Assembly (NCBI GenBank): GCA_017615795.1
Contig: JAFZZK010000013.1
Span: 94,855 to 158,854 of the forward strand
Length of the DNA stretch: 64,000 nt
Reading direction: 5' to 3'
Source of the DNA: Bacteroidales bacterium
GTDB taxonomy: Bacteria > Bacteroidota > Bacteroidia > Bacteroidales > WCHB1-69
The notes under the pieces are model-generated. The model was not told the origin of the DNA. It made no database searches and saw nothing but the letters and a program-made list of their open reading frames with translations. Every line of letters begins with the position of its first letter. Position 1 is the stretch's first letter. This document shows, piece by piece, positions 8,273 through 18,173 of this stretch. The position numbers were made by a program, and so were the translations under genes.

Positions 8273-9223
8273 TTATTTGCGGGCGATGGCTCTCTTGCAG
8301 GCATCCATGATGTGTTCCATATCAAGGCCGTAGGCTGTCATGAGTTGGTCGGGGGTGCCGCTTTCACCGAACTTGTCGTCCACGGCGACCATTTCGACGG
8401 GAGCGGGCAACTTGCGTCCGAGTAGTTGGCAGATGGAGTCGCCGAGGCCTCCGTTCATGAGGTGCTCTTCGGCGGTGACGGCACACTTGGTCTTGGCCAC
8501 GCTCTTGAGCACAGCGTCGGTGTCGAGCGGCTTGATGGTGGCGATGTCAATGACTTCGACGGAGAAGCCTTGCTCGGCGAGCACATAGGCGGACTGGACT
8601 GCGGGGTACACCAGATGGCCGGTGGCGAAGATGGTGACGTCAGTGCCTTCGTTGAGGGTGATGGCCTTGCCGATGACGAACGGCTCTTCCGGCATGAAGT
8701 TGGGCACGGCGGGGCGGCCGAAGCGCAGGTAAACCGGGCCGACATATTCGGCGGCGGCCAAGGTCGCCATCTTGGTCTGATTATAGTCGCAGGGGTTGAT
8801 GACGACCATATTGGGCAGCATCTTCATGAGCCCGAGGTCTTCCATCATCTCGTGCGTGGCCCCGTCCTCGCCAACGGTGAGGCCGGCATGGGAGGCGCAG
8901 ATTTTGACGTTGAGGTTGGAATAGGCCACCGTCATGCGGATTTGGTCATACACACGACCGGAAATAAAGCCGGCAAAGGCGGCGGCAAAAGGCACCTTGC
9001 CACTCAGGGCAAGCCCGGCGGAGATGCCGATCATATTGGCTTCGGCGATGCCTACCTGGATGAAACGTTCTGGGAATGCGGCCTTGAAGTCCCCCATCTT
9101 GACACTGCCGGTGACATCACCAGTCAGCGCGAACACGTTGGGGTTGCGTTGTCCGGCTTCCACTAACCCAGCCCCGAAACCAGATCGGGTGTCTTTCATA
9201 ATGGTGCTCTCAATCTTTTCCAT
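8273..9223 (-). CDS. Transketolase, C-terminal subunit (orphan)
   Basis: 316 residues, the size of the C-terminal half of a split transketolase. It carries the pyrimidine-binding region ('FIQVGIAEANMIGISAGLAL', 'AHAGLTVGEDGATHEMMEDL' with one substitution) and the C-terminal domain ('HLMNGGLGDSI'). Split enzymes need an N-terminal, ThDP-pyrophosphate-binding subunit, normally encoded immediately upstream, but none is present here; the upstream neighbour is a divergent outer-membrane gene. ATG 9223 follows a -7 box at 9243-9250, so longer readings starting at 9301 are unlikely. It leads into the ECF sigma gene 8 bases later. Confidence 0.88.
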   Translation of the reverse strand: MEKIESTIMKDTRSGFGAGLVEAGQRNPNVFALTGDVTGSVKMGDFKAAFPERFIQVGIAEANMIGISAGLALSGKVPFAAAFAGFISGRVYDQIRMTVAYSNLNVKICASHAGLTVGEDGATHEMMEDLGLMKMLPNMVVINPCDYNQTKMATLAAAEYVGPVYLRFGRPAVPNFMPEEPFVIGKAITLNEGTDVTIFATGHLVYPAVQSAYVLAEQGFSVEVIDIATIKPLDTDAVLKSVAKTKCAVTAEEHLMNGGLGDSICQLLGRKLPAPVEMVAVDDKFGESGTPDQLMTAYGLDMEHIMDACKRAIARK

Positions 9224-9242
9224 AGTGTAAAAATTTTGCGTG

Positions 9243-9250
9243 CAAAGATA
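9243..9250 (-). promoter_or_regulatory. -7 box of the transketolase/sigma operon
   Basis: TATCTTTG on the minus strand, matching TAnnTTTG, 20 bases before the chosen ATG at 9223. The -33 element is not clear. Confidence 0.6.
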
Positions 9251-9342
9251 CGAAATTTGCCAATTATCAGTTATTAAAAAATCCAAATTATTGCAACGCA
9301 AACGTTCGCATCTTGCGGGCGTGTGATTGTAGATACGGATTT

Positions 9343-12300
9343 ATGCGTATGAGACTACGGCTACGACTTGCTTTGTTGCTTGTAACATTCTTGTTTTCAG
9401 TGGAAACGGCATTCCCCCAGTCGGTGGGAGAATCTCGTCTCAAAAGTTGTGTGGCCGATTCTCTCGCTTTTCGGATTGACACGCTTTCCATGGTGCCCGG
9501 CACTTTTTCCATCGCGAATCTCGAACGTTCGCAATACCGCGTCGATCCCATTGCCGCAAAGCTCTACCTCCTCGATTCCGCTCTTTTGGGGCGTGTTTTA
9601 GTATGCCAATACCAGGTTTACGCCCTTGATTTCACCAAACCCATCCGTCGTCACCAGCTCTCGGAGATAGAGAGTCCGCGAGGGGGTGGCATGATTACAT
9701 ACGGGATGCCTGCGGAAACTGACCTCTACGGCGATGCCCGCCTGTTGACTTCAGGTTACGTGTCGCGTGGCGTTACGGTTGGAAACAACCAGGATCTTGT
9801 GCTCAATTCTGCACTCAACTTGCAGATCTCAGGAGACCTGAACGAGGATTTTCGTATCGTGGCCTCCATATCGGATAAAAATATTCCTATTCAACCGGAA
9901 GGCAATACCCAATATCTGTCTGATATAAATAGTATATTTATTACATTATATTATAAAGAGATGGCAAAAGTGGATGCCGGTGACATCCTTGTCGGCAATC
10001 CGGGCTCCGGTTTCCTGAAGGTATCGCGCAACTTGTTGGGAATGGACGCTTCGGTGCGATACACCGCCAAGGAGAAGGTCAGGGCGACCCACTCTTTGGG
10101 AGGTGGTATTGCCAAAGGAAACTTCGTCCGCCAGAAGCTCAATATTCAGAACGGCGTGCAGGGGCCGTACAAGCTTTACGGCCCGAACAATGAGGTTGGC
10201 ATTGTCGTGGTGGCAGGTTCGGAGCGTGTGTACGTGGATGGCGTGCTCCTGACCCGCGGGCAGGAGAATGACTACACGATGGACTACAACGCCGCCGAAA
10301 TCACCTTCACTCCGGCTATGCTGATGTCGTCCGAAAAGCGCGTCTATGTGGAGTTTGAATGTACAGACCGCCATTTTACGCGCATTGGACTCTTCTCGTA
10401 CAATGAACTCACGCTTGGAAAAAAACAGCAGGTGAAGCTGAATGTCAACTATTTCCAGGAACAAGACCTTAAAAACCAATCTATACAGCCAGAACTCGGC
10501 AATGACGAGAAACTCTTCTTGTCGCAGTTGGGCGATGATTTGCAAAATGCATGGTATGCCCGTGCCGACTCGGTGCAGTATTCCACCAACCGTCTGCTGT
10601 ATGCCCGCAGGGACACCACGGTGAATGGCGTCGCTTATCCGAATGTCTATGTCTATTCCACTGACGAGGGCGTGCAGTTGTACAGTGTGGGATTTTCGTT
10701 TGTGGGGCAGGGCAAGGGCGACTATGTGCTGTTGCGCAGCACTTCCAACGGACGTGTCTTTGGCTGGGTGGCTCCGGAAGATGGCGAGTCGCGGGGCGAC
10801 TATGTGCCAGCCGTGCTGTTGGTCGCACCCCAACGGGCGCGCATGGCTACCATTGCGGCGACTTGGAATGCCCGGCAGGGGACAACTATCGCGGGCGAGG
10901 TGGCACTGTCCGAACATGATCATAATCTGTTTTCCAAAGGTGACGATCGCGACAATGTCGGCTTCGCCGCCAATTTTGCGTTCGGTCATCGGCAGATGCT
11001 GGGCAAAAAGGAGAAGTCCTCCCCGTGGAGTTTCGTGAGCCGCCTTGACTGGCAGTTCGTACACCGCAATTTCCATGCCGTGGAGAGTTTTCGCGATGTG
11101 GAGTTTGCGCGTGACTACAACCTCAACGCCGACTACTCCAGCCTCCATTCCGAGCAGATGTTGCACGCCCTCATTGGTTTTGACAAAAAAAATGTCAGTA
11201 TTTCGCAATATGAGTTCAACTGGTTCACTCGTTTTGGGGAGATTTCCGCATTGCGACAAGAATTATTGACTCGCAACACGTTTGGACACACGCTTTTCGA
11301 TGCGCGTGTGGCTTTCTTGACCACCTCCGACAGCGTGCAGCGTAGCCGATTCCTGGCGGGTGATGTCAAGTGGGCCTATCGGCTCAAGACCGTGGAGTTC
11401 GGCATGTCCGACAAGATGGAGCATAACATTTTCAGGGATGCCGCTCTTGACACCTTGCGCGCCAACAGCTATGCTTTCAATGAATTGCTCATTTACTTGA
11501 AAAACGGGGATTCTACTGTTTATAAATACAATATATCTTATAAGAACAGGTTGGAGTTCGCGCCCGACAGCGGCAGATTGGCCATGCGGCAAGGCATACA
11601 GGAGGCCAATGCGCTTTTTCAATTCAACAGGATTCGTAATCAGCACTTTGCAGTACAGGCCACATATAGGACGCAGCGTGTGCACGATGAGATGCAGAAC
11701 CATGTGCGTGAGCATTATTTTGTGGGTGATGTCGAATATACAGGCCGTTTCTTCCACAATGCCATCTTGCTGAGTACCTATTACGAAGCGGGCAGCAGCA
11801 TGGAACAAAAGCGTACATACACGTTCCTGAAAGTTGCAGCGGGACAAGGTACGCACACGTGGCGCGACTACAACGGGAATGGCATAGAAGAGATGGACGA
11901 GTTTGAGGTGGCCGCATTCCAGGACGAAGCCAACTATGTGAAGGTTTGGATCACGGGGACGGATTATGTTAATGCCTACCAAAACGCTTTTACCCAGAGT
12001 GTGCAAATTCGTCCCGCCGCCGTTTGGGGCAACAAGAAGGGATTCCGGCGTTTCCTCGCCCGTTTTTCCGACGTGGCGCAATATCGCACTCGTCTTAAAT
12101 ACGCAACGCCCAAATTCAACCCTTTTTATGCAGACATGGGTGACACGAACTTGCTCAGCAGAACCATGAATGTGAATAATACCTTTTCCTTCAACAATAG
12201 CGCATCCAAGTTTTCTTTTGATTTTGTAGTGCAAAAGTCGCGAAACAAGAATCTGCTCTACTATGGTTCCGAATACAACGATGCCGGTCTGCAGCAGGTG

Positions 12301-12801
12301 ACGCTGCGAAGCAATATCGGAGGCAAGGTTGTCGTGGAGACCCACTACTTGCACGGCGTGACGGGTAACCATTCGGATTTCATGGCGACCCGCAATTACG
12401 AATTCGAGCGTCATGGTGTGGGTGGGAAGTTACGGTTGCAGTTGCAGGACAAGTATGTGGGGGAACTGGCGTATGTGTATGTTGACAAGCGTGGCAGGGT
12501 GGGGGACGGCCACTTGCATGTGCACGATGCGAACATGTTGTTCAACGTCAAGCTGGCTCGCCGGGGCGTGGCGACAGCGACGTTTCGCTATGTGGGCATG
12601 CTGGGACAGGCTCCCACGAATGCAGCGGCTGCCTACCAGATGCTGGACGGGTTGGCGGTGGGGCATAACGCCGTCTGGGCTTTGGATTTGCAATTTGCCC
12701 TGACCGAGTATCTGAACCTCTCCCTGCGCTACGACGGACGTGTTTCCCAAGGGCATAAGGCAGTACATACCGGTTCTGTTTCCGTGCGGGCGCAATTTTA
12801 G
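9343..12801 (+). CDS. Large outer-membrane beta-barrel-type protein of unknown function
   Basis: 1152 residues. A signal peptide covers about residues 1-26 (an Arg-rich start, a Leu/Val core, then 'AFPQS'). The mature chain is dominated by alternating aromatic and polar beta strands ending in 'SVSVRAQF', as in outer-membrane barrels. A segment near residues 295-330 ('GSERVYVDGVLLTRGQENDY' and 'MDYNAAEITFTP') resembles repeated beta units I associate with large Bacteroidota surface proteins such as SprA, but it is about half SprA's size. ATG 9343 is preferred over a TTG 30 bases earlier because it starts the signal peptide. It sits just upstream of the T9SS operon in the same direction, with a separate promoter between. 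Confidence 0.7.
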   Translation: MRMRLRLRLALLLVTFLFSVETAFPQSVGESRLKSCVADSLAFRIDTLSMVPGTFSIANLERSQYRVDPIAAKLYLLDSALLGRVLVCQYQVYALDFTKPIRRHQLSEIESPRGGGMITYGMPAETDLYGDARLLTSGYVSRGVTVGNNQDLVLNSALNLQISGDLNEDFRIVASISDKNIPIQPEGNTQYLSDINSIFITLYYKEMAKVDAGDILVGNPGSGFLKVSRNLLGMDASVRYTAKEKVRATHSLGGGIAKGNFVRQKLNIQNGVQGPYKLYGPNNEVGIVVVAGSERVYVDGVLLTRGQENDYTMDYNAAEITFTPAMLMSSEKRVYVEFECTDRHFTRIGLFSYNELTLGKKQQVKLNVNYFQEQDLKNQSIQPELGNDEKLFLSQLGDDLQNAWYARADSVQYSTNRLLYARRDTTVNGVAYPNVYVYSTDEGVQLYSVGFSFVGQGKGDYVLLRSTSNGRVFGWVAPEDGESRGDYVPAVLLVAPQRARMATIAATWNARQGTTIAGEVALSEHDHNLFSKGDDRDNVGFAANFAFGHRQMLGKKEKSSPWSFVSRLDWQFVHRNFHAVESFRDVEFARDYNLNADYSSLHSEQMLHALIGFDKKNVSISQYEFNWFTRFGEISALRQELLTRNTFGHTLFDARVAFLTTSDSVQRSRFLAGDVKWAYRLKTVEFGMSDKMEHNIFRDAALDTLRANSYAFNELLIYLKNGDSTVYKYNISYKNRLEFAPDSGRLAMRQGIQEANALFQFNRIRNQHFAVQATYRTQRVHDEMQNHVREHYFVGDVEYTGRFFHNAILLSTYYEAGSSMEQKRTYTFLKVAAGQGTHTWRDYNGNGIEEMDEFEVAAFQDEANYVKVWITGTDYVNAYQNAFTQSVQIRPAAVWGNKKGFRRFLARFSDVAQYRTRLKYATPKFNPFYADMGDTNLLSRTMNVNNTFSFNNSASKFSFDFVVQKSRNKNLLYYGSEYNDAGLQQVTLRSNIGGKVVVETHYLHGVTGNHSDFMATRNYEFERHGVGGKLRLQLQDKYVGELAYVYVDKRGRVGDGHLHVHDANMLFNVKLARRGVATATFRYVGMLGQAPTNAAAAYQMLDGLAVGHNAVWALDLQFALTEYLNLSLRYDGRVSQGHKAVHTGSVSVRAQF

Positions 12802-13153
12802 CGTTATCAACACCCCAATGTGGGCTTTGTGTCTCTCCTTGCATGCTTACCTGTATTTTTGTATGGTTTTCAAGTGTGTGATTGTCAGTGTTTTATAAAT
12901 ATTGTTTGTCTATTAAATGTATGTGTTGATAACTTGAGGGAATGAAAAAGAATTTTTTTTGAACAAACTATTTGTGCATTGAAAAAATAAATGTATTTTT
13001 GTCGCTTGAAAAATTAAAAGGTTAAATGTGTTCTGTAACTTTTTTCGGTAAGACGTGTAAAAAGAAAGACGTGATAATAGTAGAGTCCACCGAATGAATA
13101 ACCTAACACATTCAACTGTAGATTGTTACTGTTAAACCAAACCCAAAGATACG
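12802..13153 (+). promoter_or_regulatory. Intergenic leader of the T9SS operon
   Basis: 352 bases without a gene, AT-rich towards the 3' end. It holds the promoter at 12971-13001 and a 5' leader of about 145 bases before the porP start. No convincing terminator for the upstream outer-membrane gene and no riboswitch fold were seen. Confidence 0.6.
12971..13001 (+). promoter_or_regulatory. Promoter of the porP-gldKLMN operon
   Basis: A perfect Bacteroidota promoter: TTTG at 12971-12974, exactly 19 bases of spacer, then TATTTTTG at 12994-13001 (consensus TAnnTTTG). The predicted transcription start is near 13008. Confidence 0.82.
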
Positions 13154-14206
13154 ATGGTAATTCGTGCGAAAAAGATAGGATTCTTATTGTTGTTGGCGAT
13201 GACATTTTGTCTCTCCGCTCGTGCCCAGGATGACGCGCAATTTACGCTATTTCCGTGGACAACCTCCTATTATAACCCCGGTGGCATCGGAGAGCAAAGC
13301 AATACGCTGTGCTTTACGTTCGTCTATGACAACAAATATATGGGGTGGCGCGATGTTTATGGCGAAGGCGGTCGCCGGGACACCAACTCTATGGACAAGA
13401 CTAGCCCGCAAAATTTCCTCCTCAATATTGAATCCTACCTGAAAAAACTCCACGGCTCCATCGGTTTGTCTTTGCTTAGCGACCATGTCGGTTTCTATAA
13501 CAGCGTGTCTATTCGTTTGGGTTATTCTTATAAACTTCGTATCGGAGGCGGTCATCTGGGCATAGGTGCTCATGTGTCACTCTTTAATCAAAGCATTGAT
13601 AAAGACAAATTCAGACCAACGACCCCTGGAGATCCCTTGCTGCAGATGCTCTCTGAGTCCACTCTGGACTTGGATTTCGACTTTGGCGTTCTCTACAAAA
13701 CCGACCAATGGTTTGCCGGTTTGAGCGTCACGCAAATAGCCGGTGCACTCGACAAGAATCATGCTCTGCGGCTTTCAGGCGAATACGGTCCCTCACGTTC
13801 CACGCAGATGTATGCACATGGCGGTTACACGTGGATTGTCCCGGCAAACCCTAACTGGGAAATCATGCCGCAGGCCATGATCAAGACCGATTTCAAGACC
13901 TTCCAGTGGGAGGTCATGGCGTTGGCACGCTACAATGGAGTCTTCTGGGGCGGCCTTGGATACCGTTTCCAGGATGTCGTCTCCCTGATTTTCGGTGCCC
14001 GCCCGTTCTATAACTCCTCCAACGTTTATCTTAAAGGCTTGGAAGCCGGATTGTCGTACGGATTCACGACCAACAGCCTCGGTTACCGCCTCAACAGGAG
14101 CTTCGGCGATGTGGAAGTGATGGTCCGCTACTGCTTTGATATCTACAAACCAGAGGTGTTCTCGGGCTATGGTTCCACCCGCTCCATCTATAAAAATTGG
14201 TATTAG
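13154..14206 (+). CDS. porP: PorP/SprF family type IX secretion system membrane protein
   Basis: 350 residues. An N-terminal signal peptide ends near 'SARAQ' (about residue 24). The mature part starts 'DDAQFTLFPWTTSYYNPGG', the typical opening of PorP/SprF proteins (QFxxY...YNPA-like), and continues as an outer-membrane barrel with features such as 'YNGVFWGGLGYRFQDVVSLIFG' in its second half (15 residues of which are typical of the family). PorP/SprF associates with the T9SS trans-envelope complex and attaches cargo. It is the first gene of the operon, 65 bases before gldK, the standard Bacteroidota order. Confidence 0.9.
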   Translation: MVIRAKKIGFLLLLAMTFCLSARAQDDAQFTLFPWTTSYYNPGGIGEQSNTLCFTFVYDNKYMGWRDVYGEGGRRDTNSMDKTSPQNFLLNIESYLKKLHGSIGLSLLSDHVGFYNSVSIRLGYSYKLRIGGGHLGIGAHVSLFNQSIDKDKFRPTTPGDPLLQMLSESTLDLDFDFGVLYKTDQWFAGLSVTQIAGALDKNHALRLSGEYGPSRSTQMYAHGGYTWIVPANPNWEIMPQAMIKTDFKTFQWEVMALARYNGVFWGGLGYRFQDVVSLIFGARPFYNSSNVYLKGLEAGLSYGFTTNSLGYRLNRSFGDVEVMVRYCFDIYKPEVFSGYGSTRSIYKNWY

Positions 14207-14271
14207 AAAATAAATCAGTGATTTTCACGTTAAATATTTCGCATTAGATAAAAACAATAAATTACATAACA

Positions 14272-15702
14272 ATGAAAAGGGTATTAATTCTTATCGCAGC
14301 GGCACTGGTGGTGTCCGTGTCCTGCAAAAACGGAGGCGACGGCCAACTGGTCGGAGTCAAGGACCGTCCCGATGTCCTCGAACTCGAACCTTACGGCATG
14401 GTCTATGTGCCAGCAGGCCATTATGTGATGGGTGGTGGCGACCAAGACGTGCCTTTCGCCCAAACCCAACAGTCCAAGAACGTGACCTTGGACGCTTTCT
14501 GGATGGACGAGACCGAAATCACCAACAACGAATACCGCCAATTTGTCAATTGGGTCCGCGACTCCATCGCGCACGTGTTGCTGGGTGATGCCGAAATTAC
14601 CGAAGAGGAGAAATACGGCCACTACAAAAAGTACACCAGAGGCGAGAACGAGGGTGAGGTCATGGAACCCAAGTTGATTAACTGGAAAGAGGAAATTCCT
14701 TGGGACTCCGACAACGAGGAGGTGCAAGCCGCCCTTTCTCCGTTGTTCAACAAGGTGAACACCCGTTTTTACCACTATCGTCCCAATAGAACCAACGTCT
14801 CCATGTATAATTACGAGTATTGGTGGTTCGACTATCGCAACTGGCGCGATCCGGACGATCCCGATAATTTCGGAGCTGCTACCAAGGAGTTCGACAAGGA
14901 GGGTGTTGAGTTCGGTGGTCTTTATGCCAACCGTCCGAGTAGCCTCGGGACTGGCTACCAACGCTTCATCCGTCACGAGGTCGTGAACATTTACCCGGAT
15001 ACCCTTTGCTGGGCCCACGATTTCGTCTACTCCTATAACGAACAGATGATTCTTAATTACTTCTCTCACCCGCAGTACGACAACTATCCTGTCGTAGGCG
15101 TGAGCTGGAAGCAAGCCAAGGCTTTCTCCTACTGGAGAACCCAACTGCGCATGGCATGGCTCTCCTCCAAAGACTATGCCAACGAGCAGGAGTTCAGACT
15201 GCCGACCGAGGCCCAATGGGAATGGGCAGCCCGCGGTGGCAACGAACTGGCCACCTATCCTTGGGGTGACTATTACACCACCAACCGCAATGGTTGTTTC
15301 TTGAGCAACTTCAAACCCCAAAGAGGTAATTATATCGCTGATGACAACATGTATCCCGGCATTGTGGCCCACTATCATCCCAACGACTGGGGTCTTTTCG
15401 ACATGGCCGGCAATGTGGCAGAATGGTGTGAGGATGCTTATGACAAGTCCTCTTACAATTTCACTCATGACATGAACCCCGTGTACGTGTACTATGCCAA
15501 GAAAGACGATTCCCCGGCCAAGAAGCGCAAAGTCATCCGTGGCGGTTCCTGGAAGGATATCAGCTACTACACCACTGTGGCAGCTCGCTGCTTCGAATAC
15601 CAAGACACCTGTAAGTCCTACGTCGGTTTCCGCAATGTGCAGTCCTATATGGGCCGTGCTCGCGGCGACAACTCCAGCCGTAGTGCCTCACATGTTTACT
15701 AA
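14272..15702 (+). CDS. gldK: T9SS ring lipoprotein GldK/PorK
   Basis: 476 residues. A lipoprotein signal ends at Cys18 ('VSVSC'), placing it in the periplasmic face of the outer membrane. From about residue 43 it is a formylglycine-generating-enzyme-like (SUMF1) fold: 'GMVYVPAGHYVMGGG', 'DAFWMDETEITNNEYRQFV', 'RLPTEAQWEWAARGG', 'GLFDMAGNVAEWCEDAY' and 'VIRGGSWKD'. In the family this fold is structural; GldK/PorK forms the large periplasmic ring with GldN/PorN. An insertion rich in Trp/Asp/Pro (about 180-205) splits the SUMF1 fold, as in other GldK proteins. Followed by gldL. Confidence 0.95.
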   Translation: MKRVLILIAAALVVSVSCKNGGDGQLVGVKDRPDVLELEPYGMVYVPAGHYVMGGGDQDVPFAQTQQSKNVTLDAFWMDETEITNNEYRQFVNWVRDSIAHVLLGDAEITEEEKYGHYKKYTRGENEGEVMEPKLINWKEEIPWDSDNEEVQAALSPLFNKVNTRFYHYRPNRTNVSMYNYEYWWFDYRNWRDPDDPDNFGAATKEFDKEGVEFGGLYANRPSSLGTGYQRFIRHEVVNIYPDTLCWAHDFVYSYNEQMILNYFSHPQYDNYPVVGVSWKQAKAFSYWRTQLRMAWLSSKDYANEQEFRLPTEAQWEWAARGGNELATYPWGDYYTTNRNGCFLSNFKPQRGNYIADDNMYPGIVAHYHPNDWGLFDMAGNVAEWCEDAYDKSSYNFTHDMNPVYVYYAKKDDSPAKKRKVIRGGSWKDISYYTTVAARCFEYQDTCKSYVGFRNVQSYMGRARGDNSSRSASHVY

Positions 15703-15763
15703 ACTTTTTTTCGAGAATTAATAATAAACAATAAATCATTAACTAAACTAAATTAATCGTACA

Positions 15764-16483
15764 ATGAATGCAATCGACAGATTAGTAAGATCAAACACCT
15801 ACAAGAACATCATGGCCAAGTTGTATGGCTGGGGTGCCGCCGTCGTCATTTTCGGCGCTTTGTTCAAAATCCTTCACCTCCCCGGCGCTAACATCATGCT
15901 TATCATAGGTATGGGCACGGAGGTCGCCATCTTCTTCTTCTCCGCTTTCGAGCCTTTACATGTGGAATATAACTGGGCTTTGGTGTATCCTGAGCTTGCT
16001 ATTGCTGATGAAACTGCAGAACCCACGCGCAAAGAGAGAAAGAAAGAGGCTAAGGGCGCAACCCCGACACAACAACTCGACAAGATGCTCGAGGAAGCCA
16101 AGATTGGCCCTGAATTGATTGAAAGTCTCGCCGTTGGCATGAAGAACTTGGGCGACAACGCCAAAAAACTTGCCGGTGTCTCTGATGCAGCTGTGGCCAC
16201 CGACGCCTTCGTGGGCAACATGACCAAGGCCGCCGAGTCTGTGCGCAACCTCTCTCTCAAATACGACAAGGTTGCTTCCACGCTCGAAGCCGACGGCAAC
16301 GCCTCCATCGCATACAGCGAGAGCCTCAAGCGCGCCACCACTGCCATCAACCAAATGGCCACCGCATACGAGCAAACTACGACTTACAAGACCGAAATGG
16401 ACAAGTTGACCCATAACATCGCCGCCCTGAGCAAGGTTTATGGCAATATGCTTGCGGCAATGGGTGTCAATACCAATAAATAA
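15764..16483 (+). CDS. gldL: T9SS inner-membrane motor subunit GldL/PorL
   Basis: 239 residues. Two membrane helices near the N terminus (about 20-38 and 43-61) are separated by 'HLPGAN'. Charged residues Lys35, His38 and Glu53 lie at or in these helices; in this family equivalent residues form the proton path of the GldLM motor that powers type IX secretion. The remainder is a cytoplasmic, mostly helical and Ala/Lys-rich tail from about residue 75. It lies between gldK and gldM with short spacers, the conserved operon order. Confidence 0.95.
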   Translation: MNAIDRLVRSNTYKNIMAKLYGWGAAVVIFGALFKILHLPGANIMLIIGMGTEVAIFFFSAFEPLHVEYNWALVYPELAIADETAEPTRKERKKEAKGATPTQQLDKMLEEAKIGPELIESLAVGMKNLGDNAKKLAGVSDAAVATDAFVGNMTKAAESVRNLSLKYDKVASTLEADGNASIAYSESLKRATTAINQMATAYEQTTTYKTEMDKLTHNIAALSKVYGNMLAAMGVNTNK

Positions 16484-16537
16484 CAAGTCATCGTCTCATT
16501 TTATCCACTAATTTCTCACTAAAACTATTAAAGAAAA

Positions 16538-18154
16538 ATGGGTGCAACAAATTGTCCGGAGACCCCGAGACAGAAAATGATTCAGATGATGTACTTGGTG
16601 TACACCGCCATGCTTGCATTGAACGTGTCCGCCAATATTCTCGACGCCTTTGTCGTCGTGGATGACACCTTGGTGACCTCCACGACCAACGCCACACACC
16701 AAAATAACAGTGACTACTCCTGGTTCGAAGCCCAAAAGACCATCCTCGGTGAGGCTAAGATCCATGATGCCTATACCAATGCCCAAAAACTGAAGAAAGA
16801 GACCAACGACATGGTGAAGTTCATCGAAACCATGCGTCGCGACCTCATCTATGCCGTTGATGGCGACTCCCTCGCTGAGGTTGTGAACGACCAGGGCAAG
16901 AAGGTGAAAGTCTCCAAAACAGTTTCCACGATTACCAAGAAAGACAATTTCGACATTCCCACCGATTTCATGATCAGACAGGGCAATGCCGAAAAACTCA
17001 AGAAAAAAATTACAGAATACAAGAACAATATCCTGAAATTGGCCAAGTCCTCCGACCGCGAGGGACTCAAGCGTGCCATCGGCCTGGACGTTGATGTCAA
17101 GTATAAGAAGGAAGGTGATTCCCAAACTTGGGAAGAGCACAACTTCGACCACATCATCGCCGCCGCCTCCGTTACGCTTCTCAACAAAATGACAGGTGAG
17201 GTTCGGAATGCCGAGTCCACGATGTTGAACTACCTCAAGGCTTCTATCAGTGCCGACGACTTCAAGTTTGACCATGTGGAAGGCCGTGCCATCCCGAAAT
17301 CGCAGGTGGTGTTCACCGGTGACAGCTACGAGGCTGACATCATTGTGGCTGCCTACGACACCAAGGTTAACCCTGAGGTCTATTACAAGATGGGTGCAGA
17401 TACGTTGACCCAAGACGGTATCGGTAGCGCCAACAAACTGGAAGGCGAAAACGGCGTGGTTAAACTCAAACTGGGTGCCGGCGGTGTCGGCGACCAGAAG
17501 TTCGCCGGCTTGATCAAGGTCATCGGACCGGACGGTCAACCCAAATATTATGGTTTCAAAGACAAATTCACTGTCCTGAAGCCTTCTGCTACCATTGCTG
17601 CTGACAAGATGAACGTGCTTTATGCCGGTATTGCCAACCCGATTTCCGTTTCTGGTGTCGGTTCTGGTAAGATCAGCGTTTCCTTCCCCGGCTGCAGCAT
17701 GTCCTCCACAGGTAACAACACCTATAATGTTACTGTTCCCACATCTTTGATTGGCAAAACGGTGACGGCATCCGTCTCTTCCGACGGCAAGAACATGGGT
17801 AGTACCACGTTCCGTGTGAAGAAGGTTCCCGATCCTCGCGCCGTGTTGGGTGCCAACATCCGCGGTGGCAAGCGCCCCAAGGCTGAGATTCTGGCGAACC
17901 CGATGGTCCGTGCGGTCATGGGTGAGGACTTTGCCTTCGACCTCAAGTGGAAAGTCAACTCTTTCCGCGTGGTCTTCGTCAGCAAGAACATAGAAGAACC
18001 GCCTTTGGCATGTAACGGTGGTACCCTCTCCGATAATGTCAAGGCGAAAATCCAAAAGGCTTCCGCCGGCACGGTCATCTATTTCCAGGACATCAAGGTC
18101 TCTTCCGAGGCGGGTACCCGTACTCTGGACGAGTTCTCTGTCCGCGTAAGATAA
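16538..18154 (+). CDS. gldM: T9SS motor subunit GldM/PorM
   Basis: 538 residues, close to family length. A single N-terminal membrane helix (about 15-37, 'MIQMMYLVYTAMLALNVSA', preceded by Arg11) is followed by a long periplasmic part made of four domains in known GldM structures. Sequence here such as 'VAVYDTK'-like strands around residue 270 and the C-terminal 'DEFSVRVR' fit that organisation. GldM dimers insert one helix each into the GldL pentamer and reach across the periplasm to the GldKN ring. gldN starts 19 bases downstream. Confidence 0.95.
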   Translation: MGATNCPETPRQKMIQMMYLVYTAMLALNVSANILDAFVVVDDTLVTSTTNATHQNNSDYSWFEAQKTILGEAKIHDAYTNAQKLKKETNDMVKFIETMRRDLIYAVDGDSLAEVVNDQGKKVKVSKTVSTITKKDNFDIPTDFMIRQGNAEKLKKKITEYKNNILKLAKSSDREGLKRAIGLDVDVKYKKEGDSQTWEEHNFDHIIAAASVTLLNKMTGEVRNAESTMLNYLKASISADDFKFDHVEGRAIPKSQVVFTGDSYEADIIVAAYDTKVNPEVYYKMGADTLTQDGIGSANKLEGENGVVKLKLGAGGVGDQKFAGLIKVIGPDGQPKYYGFKDKFTVLKPSATIAADKMNVLYAGIANPISVSGVGSGKISVSFPGCSMSSTGNNTYNVTVPTSLIGKTVTASVSSDGKNMGSTTFRVKKVPDPRAVLGANIRGGKRPKAEILANPMVRAVMGEDFAFDLKWKVNSFRVVFVSKNIEEPPLACNGGTLSDNVKAKIQKASAGTVIYFQDIKVSSEAGTRTLDEFSVRVR

Positions 18155-18173
18155 CATTTAAACACCTATAATT

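Noticed and set aside
14284-15603. 439-codon antisense frame over gldK
   Set aside because: gldK has clear SUMF1 motifs and operon context; the opposite frame has none.
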